From Amoebophrya sp. AT5.2 (Eukaryota > Sar > Dinophyceae > Syndiniales > Amoebophryaceae), in NCBI GenBank assembly GCA_005223375.1, contig RXOD01004976.1, positions 1 through 16,730 on the forward strand: DNA of 16,730 nucleotides. Reading direction: 5' to 3'. Shown piece after piece: positions 1-9,359 of the stretch (the first letter of the stretch is position 1; each line of letters starts with the position of its first letter). The notes beneath the pieces are model-generated. The model worked only from the letters and a program-made list of their open reading frames with translations. It did no database searches and had not been told where the DNA came from. The translations under genes were made by a program, and so were the position numbers.

Positions 1-488
1 CATTTCAATCAATCAATCAATCATGTTTTTATTTAAATATTTAGCTGTCTTTCTTCAACCTTTTTTGCTGTTTGTTAAAGTCAAGCACCGTTCTTCTCAC
101 TTCGTGCTTCCGTCTACATGTGCAGTCTATATTTTTGTTAGTCAGTGGCCCCTCTTTTGTCGACCACTCACTTCCTGCACTTCTAGTCGTAGCACCCTAC
201 AAGTTTATTTTCGAGCCACCTCTTCCGTACTTGCGCTTTTAGTAGCTTTCACTGTAGCTTCCAGCTACCCTCCTCTTTTGTGCTTGCTCTTTGCGCGACG
301 ACGGTTCCTCTGGCAGAAAACTTTTTCGCCCTCCTTCCCTGTGTGGGGTTGTGAAGGTGCGCACGGACTCACTTTGCAGCGCGAAACAGGCAGAAGCAAA
401 CACTTTGACGTTTTGGCTTGCATACTCATCGGCAAAAATTCGTGCGTGCTATCGGTCGATCGTATAGCTTGATCGCCGAGGCCGATTG
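1..488. other. AT-rich spacer upstream of the RING gene
   Basis: The stretch is T-rich on the + strand and opens with four perfect AATC units (7-22). A 149-codon open frame (23-472) covers most of it, but its product is a run of hydrophobic and Ser-rich residues with no recognisable motif. Its base composition also differs from the GC-rich genes to the right. I read it as intergenic or 5' UTR sequence, not as a gene. Confidence 0.5.
7..22. repeat. AATC tetranucleotide microsatellite (4 units)
   Basis: Four uninterrupted AATC copies lie immediately before the ATG of a doubtful ORF. This is a simple sequence repeat with no inferred function. Confidence 0.8.
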
Positions 489-3191
489 ATGGCGAGCCCT
501 CGCTGGTTGCTGGCACTTCGGGCGCTGGGCTTTGCAGAAGTGCCTACTTTTGTTTTTCGCGCGACGTTCTTGCTGCAATACGGACTGGCCGTGCGCCCCG
601 CGGCCTCCAGTTCCAGGGCGGGTCCCAGCCTTTACCCAATCGCGGGCGAGCAGGTGGGCGGAGCTTCACTTCCCGCGTACACGTCTCCCGACTCGCTGAC
701 GTCGCCCTACGTGCACGAGTCCGTCATCGCGGATTCCTCTCCGTTCCAATTCCATCCAGCTCCCGCCCATGCGCGCTACGGCATCGGCCCGCACCTTGCG
801 TCGCACGCAGCGCAGGCCCGCGCCTCCGCGGGGGACGGCGGCTCCGCGGACGTGGACGCAAAGATGGCACCACTGGACGGTGTCAGCGAAGCCAGCGAAA
901 GCGAACACCCCGCCGGACAGCAGGCGGCGGACAGCAGCAGAAGCGTCGACGAGGACAATAGTAAACCGATGTGCGCGATTTGTCTCGGCGACGAGGGACC
1001 CTTTGTCCAGGGCCCGTACGGCTGCGATCACGAGTTCTGCGCGGAGTGCACAAAAAGCATCTGCCACAACCCCGTCCTGCGCCGCTGCCCGGTGTGCCGC
1101 GGTCCAGCGGAGCTGGCGGAGAGAGCGAGAGAGGAAGTGAAAGCGCGCCGCCGTCGCGTGCGGCGACGAGCAGACGCATACAGGAGAAGCAGTTCTCCAT
1201 GCACCTCCGAAGGTAAGCAAGAGGGGGATTCGTGGCTGTGGTTTTTCGCGGAGGTGACGGAGCGGGAGCACGACTTTTTCCTGCAAGTTGAGTCGGAAGC
1301 GTCGTTTTTCCTAAAGGAATGTAGGATTGCGGCAGCCGGTCGGCATGCGGAAAAGAGTTTTTTGTGGGACGTTTTCGCGACTTTGTTTCTGAATTGCGAG
1401 ACGACCACGCCGACGACATGCCAGGAAGGAGAAGGAGGCGCGCCTGGTGGTCCCGCGCCCGAACCCGCAACCGCGGTCGAGGAAGAATTGGCATTGGAAT
1501 TCTTGAACCCGGCGTCCGCCTCGGACGAAGAAAACCCCGACATGGCGTTCCACGTTCCGACTTTCGATCCGTATGTGCACGACCGCTGGTCGCCCGATGC
1601 TTCCGTACCTGCCGCCACGCGCTCCGAGGCGCGCCAAGACAGCACCCGGCAGCGCGAGAAAGACGCCGCGCGGCGGCTGAAGCGAGTGGTAATGCACCTG
1701 GCGCGCCTGTCCAAGTGCCAGGCGCACGGCACGCCGCCGCGGCTGATCGCGCCCCGGGCGCCTACGAGTGGAGATCGACATCAGCGCGCCAACAAGTCCT
1801 ACTGGCCCTTCAGGCACGGACCCAGCTCCGGGGGCTGCATACTCGAGCGCGAAACGAGAAAGCTGTTCGTCCTACCGGGGGAACAACTTTGCGTCGGCTT
1901 AGCTGCGTGCGGAGTCCGTGTGCCCCGGTCGTCGAGAATACAGCTGGAGTGCGGAGTCCTTCGCTTCCTATGTATGCTGCCCGGCTGCCTGTGTGCGACG
2001 GCGGTTTTCGTCGCGCGGTGCCTTGCGCACGAGAGCCGTTTGTGCATTTTCGACGTCTGCAACGTATGCGCGTTTCTTCGGGGAGTCTTTGAATGGAGCA
2101 TACCAATTCCAACTGGGGACAGAGGTGAAGCTGCGGCCACGCCAGCACAACAAGCACCTCCACCCGCACCGGCTGCACCCCGGCCAGGAATGTCCCGCGG
2201 GGCGCGCGGCCTCTTGCGGCTCTCATCACGGCTCGGAATGCGGCGCAACGCGGCCGCGGCCGATCTGTCGCGCCTCCGAGTGCGAAGTAACGCTCCCGCG
2301 ACCGACACCGGCGCCGAGCGTGCGCAAACCGCCCCCGCAGTAGAACCACGCAGCACGGCAAGCGCGAGCAACAACAGCACTAGCAGCGCCAGCATTTTGT
2401 CTGACGGTCGCCGGGCGGATTCTCAGCTTGAAGATGAGTACTGCGAAGCGATCGAGGAGTTTGTCACCGCGTGCGAGCAACTCCAGACACAAGTAGAAAT
2501 GAATCCACTGAACGTAACCTCTTCCGACGAGAATCTTCATATCGATATTTTGGATGCGACGGCGGCCGACGGCGTTCTCACCCTCCCCGTGAACCACCCG
2601 GCCGCGAAAAAGCTCCGGAAATTAATTTCGGTGGATATGCAGCCCTACCACGGCATGACGCGGGGGACCATCAGCATACTGTTTATTTTAAGCGGATTCG
2701 CGGCGATCTTAGTCTCGATGCACCAGGCAGGGGCGCGCGATCTGCTGATCATATTTGGTGGTTTGCCGTCGCTCGCGGTCCTGCCGCTCTTGTGCTGCTC
2801 TTTACAAAACAGGACGGCAGCGATACTGGCCGACAGGCTATTCCGCGCGCCGGCGCAGCTGATGGAGGCACGGGTTGCGGGAACTACAAGTACGAGTACG
2901 TGTACAAGCGCTAGTGCAAGTTGTGGTGTAGAAGATGTGCTTGGCGACAGAGGATCTTCCGGAAGTGCGTCTTCATCACCGCCCGCACAGTCCGGGGGAC
3001 GAGGAGGTGTTGGGCTGGGCGCAACGGTGGTTGGCCGGCGCAGAGAGGGGAGCGACGAACAACCGGGCGACGTCGATCACGGGGCGGTGCGCCTCACCGT
3101 GGCCGGCGACGGCGCAGGAAGTTGCTTGCCAGCCGCGTCGTGGTCCATCGCGGAACTCTTGTCCTGTGACGTAGAGCGCAGGCAAGTGTGA
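489..3191 (+). CDS. RING-finger (C3HC4) protein with two C-terminal membrane helices; probable E3 ubiquitin ligase
   Basis: A single open frame encodes about 900 aa from the ATG at 489. The RING is explicit: C162-x2-C165, C179-x-H181, C184-x2-C187, C200-x2-C203, with Pro after C200 as is usual in RINGs. RING domains recruit E2 enzymes, so ubiquitin ligase activity is inferred from the family. A very basic stretch follows (about 217-232). After it come long low-complexity regions rich in Ala, Ser, Pro and Glu, then an acidic segment near 645-705. Two hydrophobic helices at about 727-747 and 752-772, separated by a short loop, suggest a hairpin membrane anchor. The N-terminus is mildly hydrophobic and could be a signal sequence. 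The tail (about 790-900) is Ser/Gly-rich. The full length is open, but two parts look less like protein than the rest: 1213-1335 and about 1868-2122. They may hide introns, so the exact product is uncertain. I do not recognise an orthologue. Confidence 0.75.
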   Translation: MASPRWLLALRALGFAEVPTFVFRATFLLQYGLAVRPAASSSRAGPSLYPIAGEQVGGASLPAYTSPDSLTSPYVHESVIADSSPFQFHPAPAHARYGIGPHLASHAAQARASAGDGGSADVDAKMAPLDGVSEASESEHPAGQQAADSSRSVDEDNSKPMCAICLGDEGPFVQGPYGCDHEFCAECTKSICHNPVLRRCPVCRGPAELAERAREEVKARRRRVRRRADAYRRSSSPCTSEGKQEGDSWLWFFAEVTEREHDFFLQVESEASFFLKECRIAAAGRHAEKSFLWDVFATLFLNCETTTPTTCQEGEGGAPGGPAPEPATAVEEELALEFLNPASASDEENPDMAFHVPTFDPYVHDRWSPDASVPAATRSEARQDSTRQREKDAARRLKRVVMHLARLSKCQAHGTPPRLIAPRAPTSGDRHQRANKSYWPFRHGPSSGGCILERETRKLFVLPGEQLCVGLAACGVRVPRSSRIQLECGVLRFLCMLPGCLCATAVFVARCLAHESRLCIFDVCNVCAFLRGVFEWSIPIPTGDRGEAAATPAQQAPPPAPAAPRPGMSRGARGLLRLSSRLGMRRNAAAADLSRLRVRSNAPATDTGAERAQTAPAVEPRSTASASNNSTSSASILSDGRRADSQLEDEYCEAIEEFVTACEQLQTQVEMNPLNVTSSDENLHIDILDATAADGVLTLPVNHPAAKKLRKLISVDMQPYHGMTRGTISILFILSGFAAILVSMHQAGARDLLIIFGGLPSLAVLPLLCCSLQNRTAAILADRLFRAPAQLMEARVAGTTSTSTCTSASASCGVEDVLGDRGSSGSASSSPPAQSGGRGGVGLGATVVGRRREGSDEQPGDVDHGAVRLTVAGDGAGSCLPAASWSIAELLSCDVERRQV
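966..1100 (+). other. RING domain coding segment (C3HC4)
   Basis: This segment encodes the eight zinc ligands of the cross-brace in the order C-x2-C-x13-C-x-H-x2-C-x2-C-x12-C-x2-C. Spacing fits a C3HC4 RING, and no ligand is missing. Confidence 0.88.
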
Positions 3192-4044
3192 GGAGAAACG
3201 GCTATGGAAAGTGGTGGATGAAATTAATGTTGCAAATGGTGAAACTGTGCCTCTTCACAGTTTGGGATCTCAAGCTATGTGTACCACAATAGAAATTCCT
3301 CGGGAATAAAGATGCCATTTTTGAGAGGAGACGTCCAGTATCGGGTTTCGAAAAAGTAAAGGGTAAGTACAAATAGTCTTGCAGGAGAAAAAATCAACGC
3401 ATTAGTATCGCACTGATGTAATTTCGCGATTGCACAGCATTTGCTAAAGCGGCATGGTCTGCATAGAAAAGATAGCGCGTACTACTACTCCGCTTAAGAA
3501 TACATATGAATATGATCGATGGGAAAAATAAATCTGCAGGTGCAGGCCCAAACGAAGTTCTTGTTTGTAGACCCTGGAAGGCGAAACAAATACTCGATTC
3601 TGACGCCCCTGATTCCGGTATGAAATCGATGAACACGCCATCTGGTTCCTATGATTACGATCGATCCGACGTCGTCCTCTTTCGAAACCCTCTTTCTTCC
3701 ATCTAAACCGGAAAATCAGTCGTGATCTGGATCGTCGTTCCTCTCTTTTTCTCATCGTGTCGTAAAGGTATCACTCAAACTAAACTTGAACTTGCGCAGT
3801 GTACGCACCTATCGCACAACACACACCACGCGACGCAGCGACATCGTGCTATTATTCGAACCGTCTCTGTAGGTGCGTACGACAGGTGAAACGAGCTCTC
3901 TGTGTAGTAGTTTCTGTACGTGTACGGCTGTTAGGCCTCTATTTGAAAGTGCTCTTTACAGATAAGTACTTTAGATATCCTGCTTCGCTCAACAGAGAGT
4001 AGTGAGTTTTCCCAGACACTGAAGCTTAAGCTGTCGCAGCTACA
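3192..4044. other. spacer between the RING gene and U1-70K
   Basis: This is AT-rich sequence with only short, motif-free open frames on both strands. AATAAA-like words at about 3305 and 3526 could serve 3' end formation of the RING transcript, but in dinoflagellate-like genomes this signal is unreliable. I looked for U4, U6 and tRNA cores and found none that hold up. Confidence 0.5.
4038..4039 (+). promoter_or_regulatory. candidate spliced-leader acceptor before U1-70K
   Basis: A CGCAG ends five bases before the U1-70K ATG. If the organism trans-splices a leader, as dinoflagellates do, this AG would be a natural acceptor. It is an inference from position only. Confidence 0.2.
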
Positions 4045-5395
4045 ATGTCGGCACAAGGGCTCCCAGCGCACATTTTGACGCTTTTCGGTCCGCGGCCGCC
4101 TGCCGAACCTCTGCCAAAACAGCTGACATGCCACGCGCGACGGCGGGAGATATCCGGTTGTGCTGAATACATGGGGGAGTTCGAAGAGACGGATCCGCCA
4201 CCACGACCCACGTACTGTTTTTATTCTTGCCTCATTGCCTTTCTAAGCTTCTTTTCGGGCATCATGCCCAGCATTACACGGCAATTTACAACACACACAG
4301 GTATGAGGCTCCGCGCGAGCGAAAGATTCGTGTGCTGAAGGAGAAATACGAGGCACACATGCAGAAGATAGCGGACCTCCGAAACGAATACGATCCCAAA
4401 AACGACACGAAAGCGACCGGAGACCCGCTGAAAACGGTTTTCGTGGGCCGAATCAGTTACGACACCTCGGAGAAAAAATTGAAGCGAGAGTTCGAGGCCT
4501 ACGGCTCGGTGAAGAGGTATCTATTAATCGGCTCTAGAGTTGTTCATTGGTCTCAAGCCTGGGTTTCGATTCCGACAGTGACAGCCCAGGTAGTACTAGC
4601 GTTTTCAAGAAATTCATCGACTCCGACTGCGATCCGATTGCTTCAACCTTTCACAACTACAGCCTTACGATGGTATACGACCAGAAGTCGGGGAAGCCGC
4701 GCGGCTACGCTTTCATCGAGTACGAGGACGAACGAGACGCACGAAAGGCCTACAAGGAGGCCGACGGCAAGAAGATCGACGGTCGTCGAGTTATGGTTGA
4801 CGTGGAGAGAGGAAGTACATACTCACCTTTTTTTCGTTTCACGTTCAGTTTCTGCACTAACAGCAGCTCTTTCTAATCCCCGTCTAACTATCCGCCCCCA
4901 AAACATTCCGCATCAAGTTCCAGTAATCCTAAAACTCATCGAACAGGAACTTCCGAGGGCTGGTACCCGCGTCGTCTCGCGGGTGGCCGCGGTTCTGGGC
5001 GCAAAGTGAAAACCGAAAAGGGCCGCCGCCAGCAGGAACTCGTGACCGGCGCCGGCAGCTCGAAGGACCCGAAGAGCACCAGGGACCGGGAGCGCGCCCG
5101 GGACCGGGGGGGAGACCGAGATCGTGAGCGCGACCGGGAGCGCGCGGCGGGAGGAGATAGGGACCGGGGCGGGGGCGGGGGGGACCGCGAGCGCGAGCGC
5201 AGAGGAGACCGGGATCGCGAGCGCATGGGCGAGCGGCCTGGGGTCGGCGCTGGCGATGCCTACCGTCGCGGAGGCGGACCGCCCGGCATGGACGATCGGA
5301 GACGCGATGATCGGCGCAGGGAGGACGGGAGGGAGAAGAGAGGCAGGGACGAACGCGACGACCGCGGGGAGAAGAGAAGGAGAAGGGACGAATGA
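4045..5395 (+). CDS. SNRNP70: U1 small nuclear ribonucleoprotein 70 kDa (U1-70K)
   Basis: The spliced CDS is 4045-4211, 4301-4516, 4663-4814 and 4947-5395, giving 327 aa with all three junctions in phase. U1-70K binds stem-loop I of U1 snRNA and helps the U1 snRNP define 5' splice sites in the nucleus. The N-terminus carries the family's L-x-x-LFxPRPP signature (about 11-19) and the PPPRPT stretch before the RRM. The RRM spans about 100-178, with RNP2 at VFVGRI (102-107) and RNP1 at RGYAFIEY (141-148). The typical KKIDGRR and VDVERGRT segments follow, then [10 protein letters not shown], the family's conserved post-RRM motif. The C-terminus (about 205-327) is Arg/Asp/Glu-rich with RDRER-type repeats, as in other U1-70Ks. 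Each junction restores a residue run conserved in animals and plants, which makes the exon model strong. The length is shorter than the human protein, mainly in the C-terminal tail. Confidence 0.95.
4212..4300 (+). other. U1-70K intron 1 (89 bp, GT-AG, phase 2)
   Basis: The intron begins GTACTG and ends ACACAG. Removing it joins the PPPRPT segment to YEAPRERK, as expected for U1-70K. The unspliced frame instead encodes a non-conserved hydrophobic stretch. Confidence 0.9.
4517..4662 (+). other. U1-70K intron 2 (146 bp, GT-AG, phase 2)
   Basis: The intron begins GTATCT and ends CTACAG, splitting the RRM after the GSVK segment. Splicing gives [19 protein letters not shown], matching the beta2-beta3 region of the RRM. 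Confidence 0.9.
4815..4946 (+). other. U1-70K intron 3 (132 bp, GT-AG, phase 1)
   Basis: The intron begins GTACAT and ends GAACAG. Splicing recreates [14 protein letters not shown], the conserved end of the RRM region. Without splicing the frame departs from the family. Confidence 0.92.
5078..5240 (+). repeat. purine-rich RD/RE-coding low-complexity tract
   Basis: The tract has degenerate GACCGGGAGCGC-like units and strong purine bias on the + strand. It encodes alternating Arg with Asp or Glu in the U1-70K tail. Long open frames in other phases and on the minus strand here are by-products of this composition. Confidence 0.7.
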
Positions 5396-5926
5396 TCGGA
5401 ACTTTTCGATGATCTCCAGTACCAATTCTTGGCGACTTGTGTCATGCGACGACCGGCGGATTGATTCTTTCAATGTAGCGCTTGGTTGGCGCTCCTTCCT
5501 TGCGGATTTGATGGCGGGAACAGACGTACGTTCGCGCAAAAACTACTTCATTCATGCTGGCAGCAGTGTTTTGTACAAAACGGATGCAGAATGGTCGAAC
5601 GGTTTCTCTTCCCCATCTGTGAATCAGTGGACTATACAACTCGTGGAGCTGCTTTTGTTTTCTGCCCTCTTTCATGGTGGTTCCCTTCCTGCTGCTGATC
5701 ACCCTACCAGATCAGGATCACTAGCTCATTTTTCTTCCTCAACGATCGCGATCCTCAGCTCCGGCGGAAGGTCTTATCGGTGTGAGTAGATCCCCAGTTC
5801 CACGTCGCAAGGTGTGCGGCCCAATCAAGATCACACGACTCCTCGATGCATTTCTAATCTCAGCTGCGGCCAAGCGGGTGTAACGCTAGTACAACAGCGG
5901 TACTTATATCTTAGGAAATCATCAAA
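5396..5926. other. spacer between U1-70K and Nup85
   Basis: No supported gene lies here. Open frames run through from the U1-70K tail in other phases but lose all order after its stop. The stretch presumably carries the U1-70K 3' UTR and the Nup85 5' region. A CTTAG ending at 5914, 12 bases before the Nup85 start, is a possible acceptor. Confidence 0.5.
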
Positions 5927-8811
5927 ATGGTGCTGCAGCATGTGCAGGTCCACGGCGGCGCGCTGCAGGCGGAGATTCACCCTCCTTCGCGCGCGCGCCA
6001 GCTCGCCGCGGCGGCTGAGGCCGCAGTTCCTGTTCTCGGCCGCAAGAACGCCGCCAAGAAGGGCTCCCGTCGGCCGAGAATGTTCTGCGACGATCCGGGC
6101 CTCTCGCTCCAGAGTGCAGGGGCACAGACGGGGCAGGCGGGGGGAGGTTCTTCCCGCGACATGATCAATGCGCCGTCCGCTTCGCTCGCGCTCGCGCAGT
6201 CCATTAGCCAAAGTCTGGAGAGCGTGTACACGTCGTTCCACCAGACTTCGACGTTCCACGAGCGACCTAAGAAGGACTCCGCTGCGGCTGTGCACGCGCT
6301 GCAGACGCTGTCCGCGGAGATTTTCCACAACCTCGAGGCGGCGCGCGCCGACGCGCGCCTGGCGCTGAAGCAGGCGGCTGCGGGCCTCCAGACATCTGCG
6401 TCCTCGAGTGCGCAGTTCGATGGCGCTCGACAGCAGCCGACGTCCTCTTCCAGTTCATCGGCGTTCGGCAGCAAAGAAGCATCGCCGGCGATGGTCGCGC
6501 TGCGGAACGACGCTTGCGCAAGGCAGCAGCTCACGGACGACATCGACGCACTGTCCATCGGCCTGGCCGTGTGGGAGCTCGCGCACATTCTGCTGTTCGA
6601 CATCGAGAGCGACTTCCTCGTTCCGCCCCTGCTCGCGAAGTGGTACGTGCGGCACTACTTCGTGGACGAGTTGCGCGACGCCGAGGCGGACACCTGGCAC
6701 ACACTGATTAAGCTCGCGCAACTGGACTGCCGGCACGAGGTGGTGGAGTTATTGCACCAGCTGCTGATGGAAAACCAGCAGAAGAAAAACCCGAGCGTGA
6801 CGCTGACGAGGGATCTGGAAACGCTGCTGGAGTTCGTGAGCGAGCTGCCGGGGCTGCGGGAAATGGCGGATATGGCGAGCAGCATGACGTCGCCGGCGGC
6901 GGGTGGTTCGGGTGGGGTCGCTCCGGGTTTAACCGAGGGTAAAAATGGCGGAGGTCAGACGGAGGCACACGCGCAGTACCGGCAATTGCGGCAGGAGGTG
7001 CAGGACAGAGCGAAGAGCTTGCTGGCGGGCGTGGTGGAGCCGCCAGCGAGGGAGCTTCTGATGATCTACGCTGGAGAAGCAGTGTCGGCGCAGGGCTGGC
7101 TGGAGCGCATGCTGTTTGAGTACATATGGCTACCAGCTGCGGACGGAGGACGGAGAGACGTACTTAAAATTCGAATTTCGGAAAATGCTCTTCGGTGGTA
7201 CTTCAAATTTGCACCGTTTTGGTAGTTTTGCATGGACAGCCAAGTATGTCACTGAAGTACGTAGAAATAGAGGATGTCGAACTCAACATTTTTCCAGCAC
7301 CGCGACCTGGCGCGCGACTACCTGAGGATAGCGAGCCAGTACGCAGATGAGGAAGTTGCGGACGTGGATGAAATTCTGGCAAAAATCCTTTGCCGCCAGT
7401 ACGAACCTCTTTATCCTCTGCTGCAGTCATGCGACATCGTGCCGGCGCCGCTGCTACCCCACTTAGCAGAGCTCCTCTATTTGACAGGTACCAAAAAGCT
7501 GTACGAGATGCTGGCTCCTTGTCAACATTGATCTGTATTCTGCAAACGCGATCGTGCTGGCTGTCGCCCGTGCTGCCTTTCGCAAGAAGAAAGAATCCGC
7601 TTTACCACGGCAAACACCAACAGGCGCGCGACCGGACCCGAGCGTGCGGCTGTGGTATTTAAGCGACTACTGCGACTACCTGACGAGGATCGAGCTGCAT
7701 TCAGAGGCGCTGTCGTACCTTGATCCGATTCACCACGCGAGCAAGATTCGGGCAACCTTCGAAGCGTATTTTTGAGTTCCTCGACATCGATAATTAGTTT
7801 TCGGCGCTACATATAAGATGTTTTTCTCGGACCACGACGATAAGACAGCTTTATCAATATCATAAAAACCTCCGTCGCTACAGATGGTGGGCTTCCCTCG
7901 TGAGCGACGCTGAATGTGAGTCTGCGCTGGAGCGCGTTGAGGCGGACGGCCACATCTTTGAGCTTCTGCGACAAAGGCCTTCCGTTCTCGAGTCCGTGGC
8001 CTGGGCCCGCGCGCACAGTTGTCTCCTTGCCGGCAGCAACAGGAGTACTGCCCAGAGCGATCCCTCTGACGCCCCGATCGTCGACGAGCACTCGCCCTCT
8101 TTCGCGCGCGCGGTCTACTGGGCTTGCCACGCCGGGCGCGGCGGCAACGCCGGCCGCGTGAGTCAGTTTCTCGACTACCTGGCGGGTGGTGGCGCGGCGC
8201 CAGATAATGAAGATGAAGCGGAAGGAAACACCAACTCCTCCGTGAACCGGCTTCTGGAAATTTTCTGCACCAAGAACGAGCCGGAGGCGCTCGAGCAGTT
8301 CGCCATGCAGTACAGCCAGCAGATGAACGGAGGAGGAAACGCTGCTGCTTCCCAGCCAACCAATACGCAGATCTTCGTGCGCGACCAAACAACCGGGAAG
8401 GAATACGCGCTGCCCACCAACTACGGCGACGCCGAGTTCCGGTGTAACGCGCCGTCGCCGAGATTTCTGTTCTACGCCTACTACAGCTACGTGCGGCAGA
8501 AGAAGACGAGCGTGCGGGACCTGTATCTGCTCGTGTCGCAGGGCCTGTGCCCGGACTGGCTGCTGGTGCAGGTTCTGAGGGAGGACTTGCTTCCGAACGC
8601 CGGAGAGCTGCGGGGGACGGAAGTGTTGGAGCTGGTGCGGCAGGTGGAGATGCTATTGCCGGTTGGTGGTGGGGCTCCTGGTGTGCGGGGGAGTGCAACC
8701 GGGGTATTGAAAGTCTCGTCAGAGGAGGAGGTGCAGGCGCTGCGCGCGGAGCTGCGGAGGGCGTTTGGAATTTCGCTGCTGAATGGGGAAGACACTGGTG
8801 GCGCGCTGTGA
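5927..8811 (+). CDS. NUP85: nucleoporin Nup85 (Nup107-160 / Y-complex scaffold subunit)
   Basis: The spliced CDS is 5927-7159, 7298-7487, 7624-7765 and 7884-8811, giving 830 aa with all junctions in phase. Nup85 is an alpha-helical scaffold protein of the nuclear-pore Y complex. Order and spacing of conserved segments match animal Nup85, as recalled from memory. They run: WELAHILLF (about 215); WHTLIKLAQL near 262; LETLLEFVSELP (about 300); GWLERMLFEY near 393; AKILCRQY...HLAELL; DPSVRLW...DYCDYL; SPSFARAVYWACHAG; PRFLFYAYYSY; CPDWLLVQVLREDLLP; and a final EEVQALRAELRRAFG helix shortly before the stop. The first 180 or so residues are Ala/Ser-rich and longer than in animals. The ATG at 5927 has AAA before it and is the first in frame. 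Intron 2 is the weakest part of the model because it removes a coding-looking stretch. Confidence 0.85.
7160..7297 (+). other. Nup85 intron 1 (138 bp, GT-AG, phase 0)
   Basis: The intron begins GTACTT and ends TTCCAG. The unspliced frame stops at 7225. Splicing joins ADGGRRD to HRDLARDYLRIA, continuing the conserved helical region. Confidence 0.85.
7488..7623 (+). other. Nup85 intron 2 (136 bp, GT-AG, phase 1)
   Basis: The intron begins GTACCA and ends CAACAG. It fits the other introns in size and border sequence, and it restores the frame exactly. It removes an open stretch, LYSANAIVLAVARAAF, that itself resembles the helix expected here, so the gene model may be incomplete. Confidence 0.6.
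7766..7883 (+). other. Nup85 intron 3 (118 bp, GT-AG, phase 2)
   Basis: The intron begins GTATTT and ends GCTACAG. The unspliced frame stops at 7775. The junction joins ...RATFEA to WWASLVSDAE in phase. Confidence 0.85.
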
Positions 8812-9035
8812 GAAGAGAGCGATTTCGTTGGCCAGGCACTTGATTTACGAGCCATTCCTCCAGTCATTGACCTGTTGAAGTTTGACGATCAGACGATGAC
8901 TGGTTTCACTTTCTCGAGTGCGAGCCGAACCTCTTTGCGCGCATGACCATGTACCTGGGGCGGTGCAAAATTGCGACATCTACCAAGAGCTGAAAAAACA
9001 GGCCGTTCGCTTGCTTCTGGAGCTGCCGGACCCCA
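8812..9035 (+). pseudogene. coding-like relic in three successive frames, family unknown
   Basis: Directly after the Nup85 stop, three protein-like blocks follow each other, each in a different frame. The first, DFVGQALDLRAIPPVIDLLK, is in the Nup85 frame. The second, DWFHFLECEPNLFARMTMYL, starts at 8898. The third, IYQELKKQAVRLLLELPDP, starts near 8979. Both frame changes go in the same direction. No introns can fit between blocks this close. I do not recognise the protein. It may be a decayed gene copy, an exon group of a gene I cannot assemble, or sequence with base-call errors. Confidence 0.35.
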
Positions 9036-9359
9036 GAGGTATTTCGCCTTGTGCTCATGTTTTCGGGCATGGATCGACCGAGGGCGAAGATGCGTACCCG
9101 TGTTTCACGAGGCATGAGCAAATTGAGCGACACATGCTTTCTTTATTTTCCGTTTTCTGTGCGAGTGCGACACAACAGAGAGAATTCTGATACGGTACTC
9201 GCATCTCCTCTGCGAAGGTGAGCATTATTTATTTCGTAAAGCCACGACCTGGAAAAGTGCGCTGTCACTAATCGAAATTCACATGGTCATGGTTTGGTCG
9301 TACTCGTAGCGCTGCATCCTTTAGTATTATAAATACAGATACGTCGCCACACCCACACG
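9036..9359. other. spacer before the interrupted gene
   Basis: I see no convincing gene. The frame of the last coding-like block stays open to 9190, but after a GAG|GTATTT word at about 9031-9040, which looks like a donor, the translation no longer resembles a protein. Confidence 0.4.

Noticed and set aside
23..472. 149-codon + strand ORF at the left edge
   Set aside because: It has AT-rich composition, no motif, and no similarity in codon use to the neighbouring genes. It may be UTR.
3786..3820. U4 snRNA-like start (TTGCGCAGTG)
   Set aside because: Similarity ends after about ten bases. The rest of the U4 core and the Sm site are missing.
4561..4580. tRNA B-box-like word GGTTTCGATTCC
   Set aside because: It lies inside U1-70K intron 2, has one base too many, and no pairing T stem or A box is present.
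4913..5539. Minus-strand and other-frame ORFs over the U1-70K tail
   Set aside because: They are produced by the purine-rich RD/RE repeats. The + frame continues the conserved U1-70K sequence.
7730..8839. 369-codon minus-strand ORF opposite Nup85 exon 4
   Set aside because: It is Arg/Ser/Pro-rich composition without motifs and lies antisense to a segment that matches Nup85.
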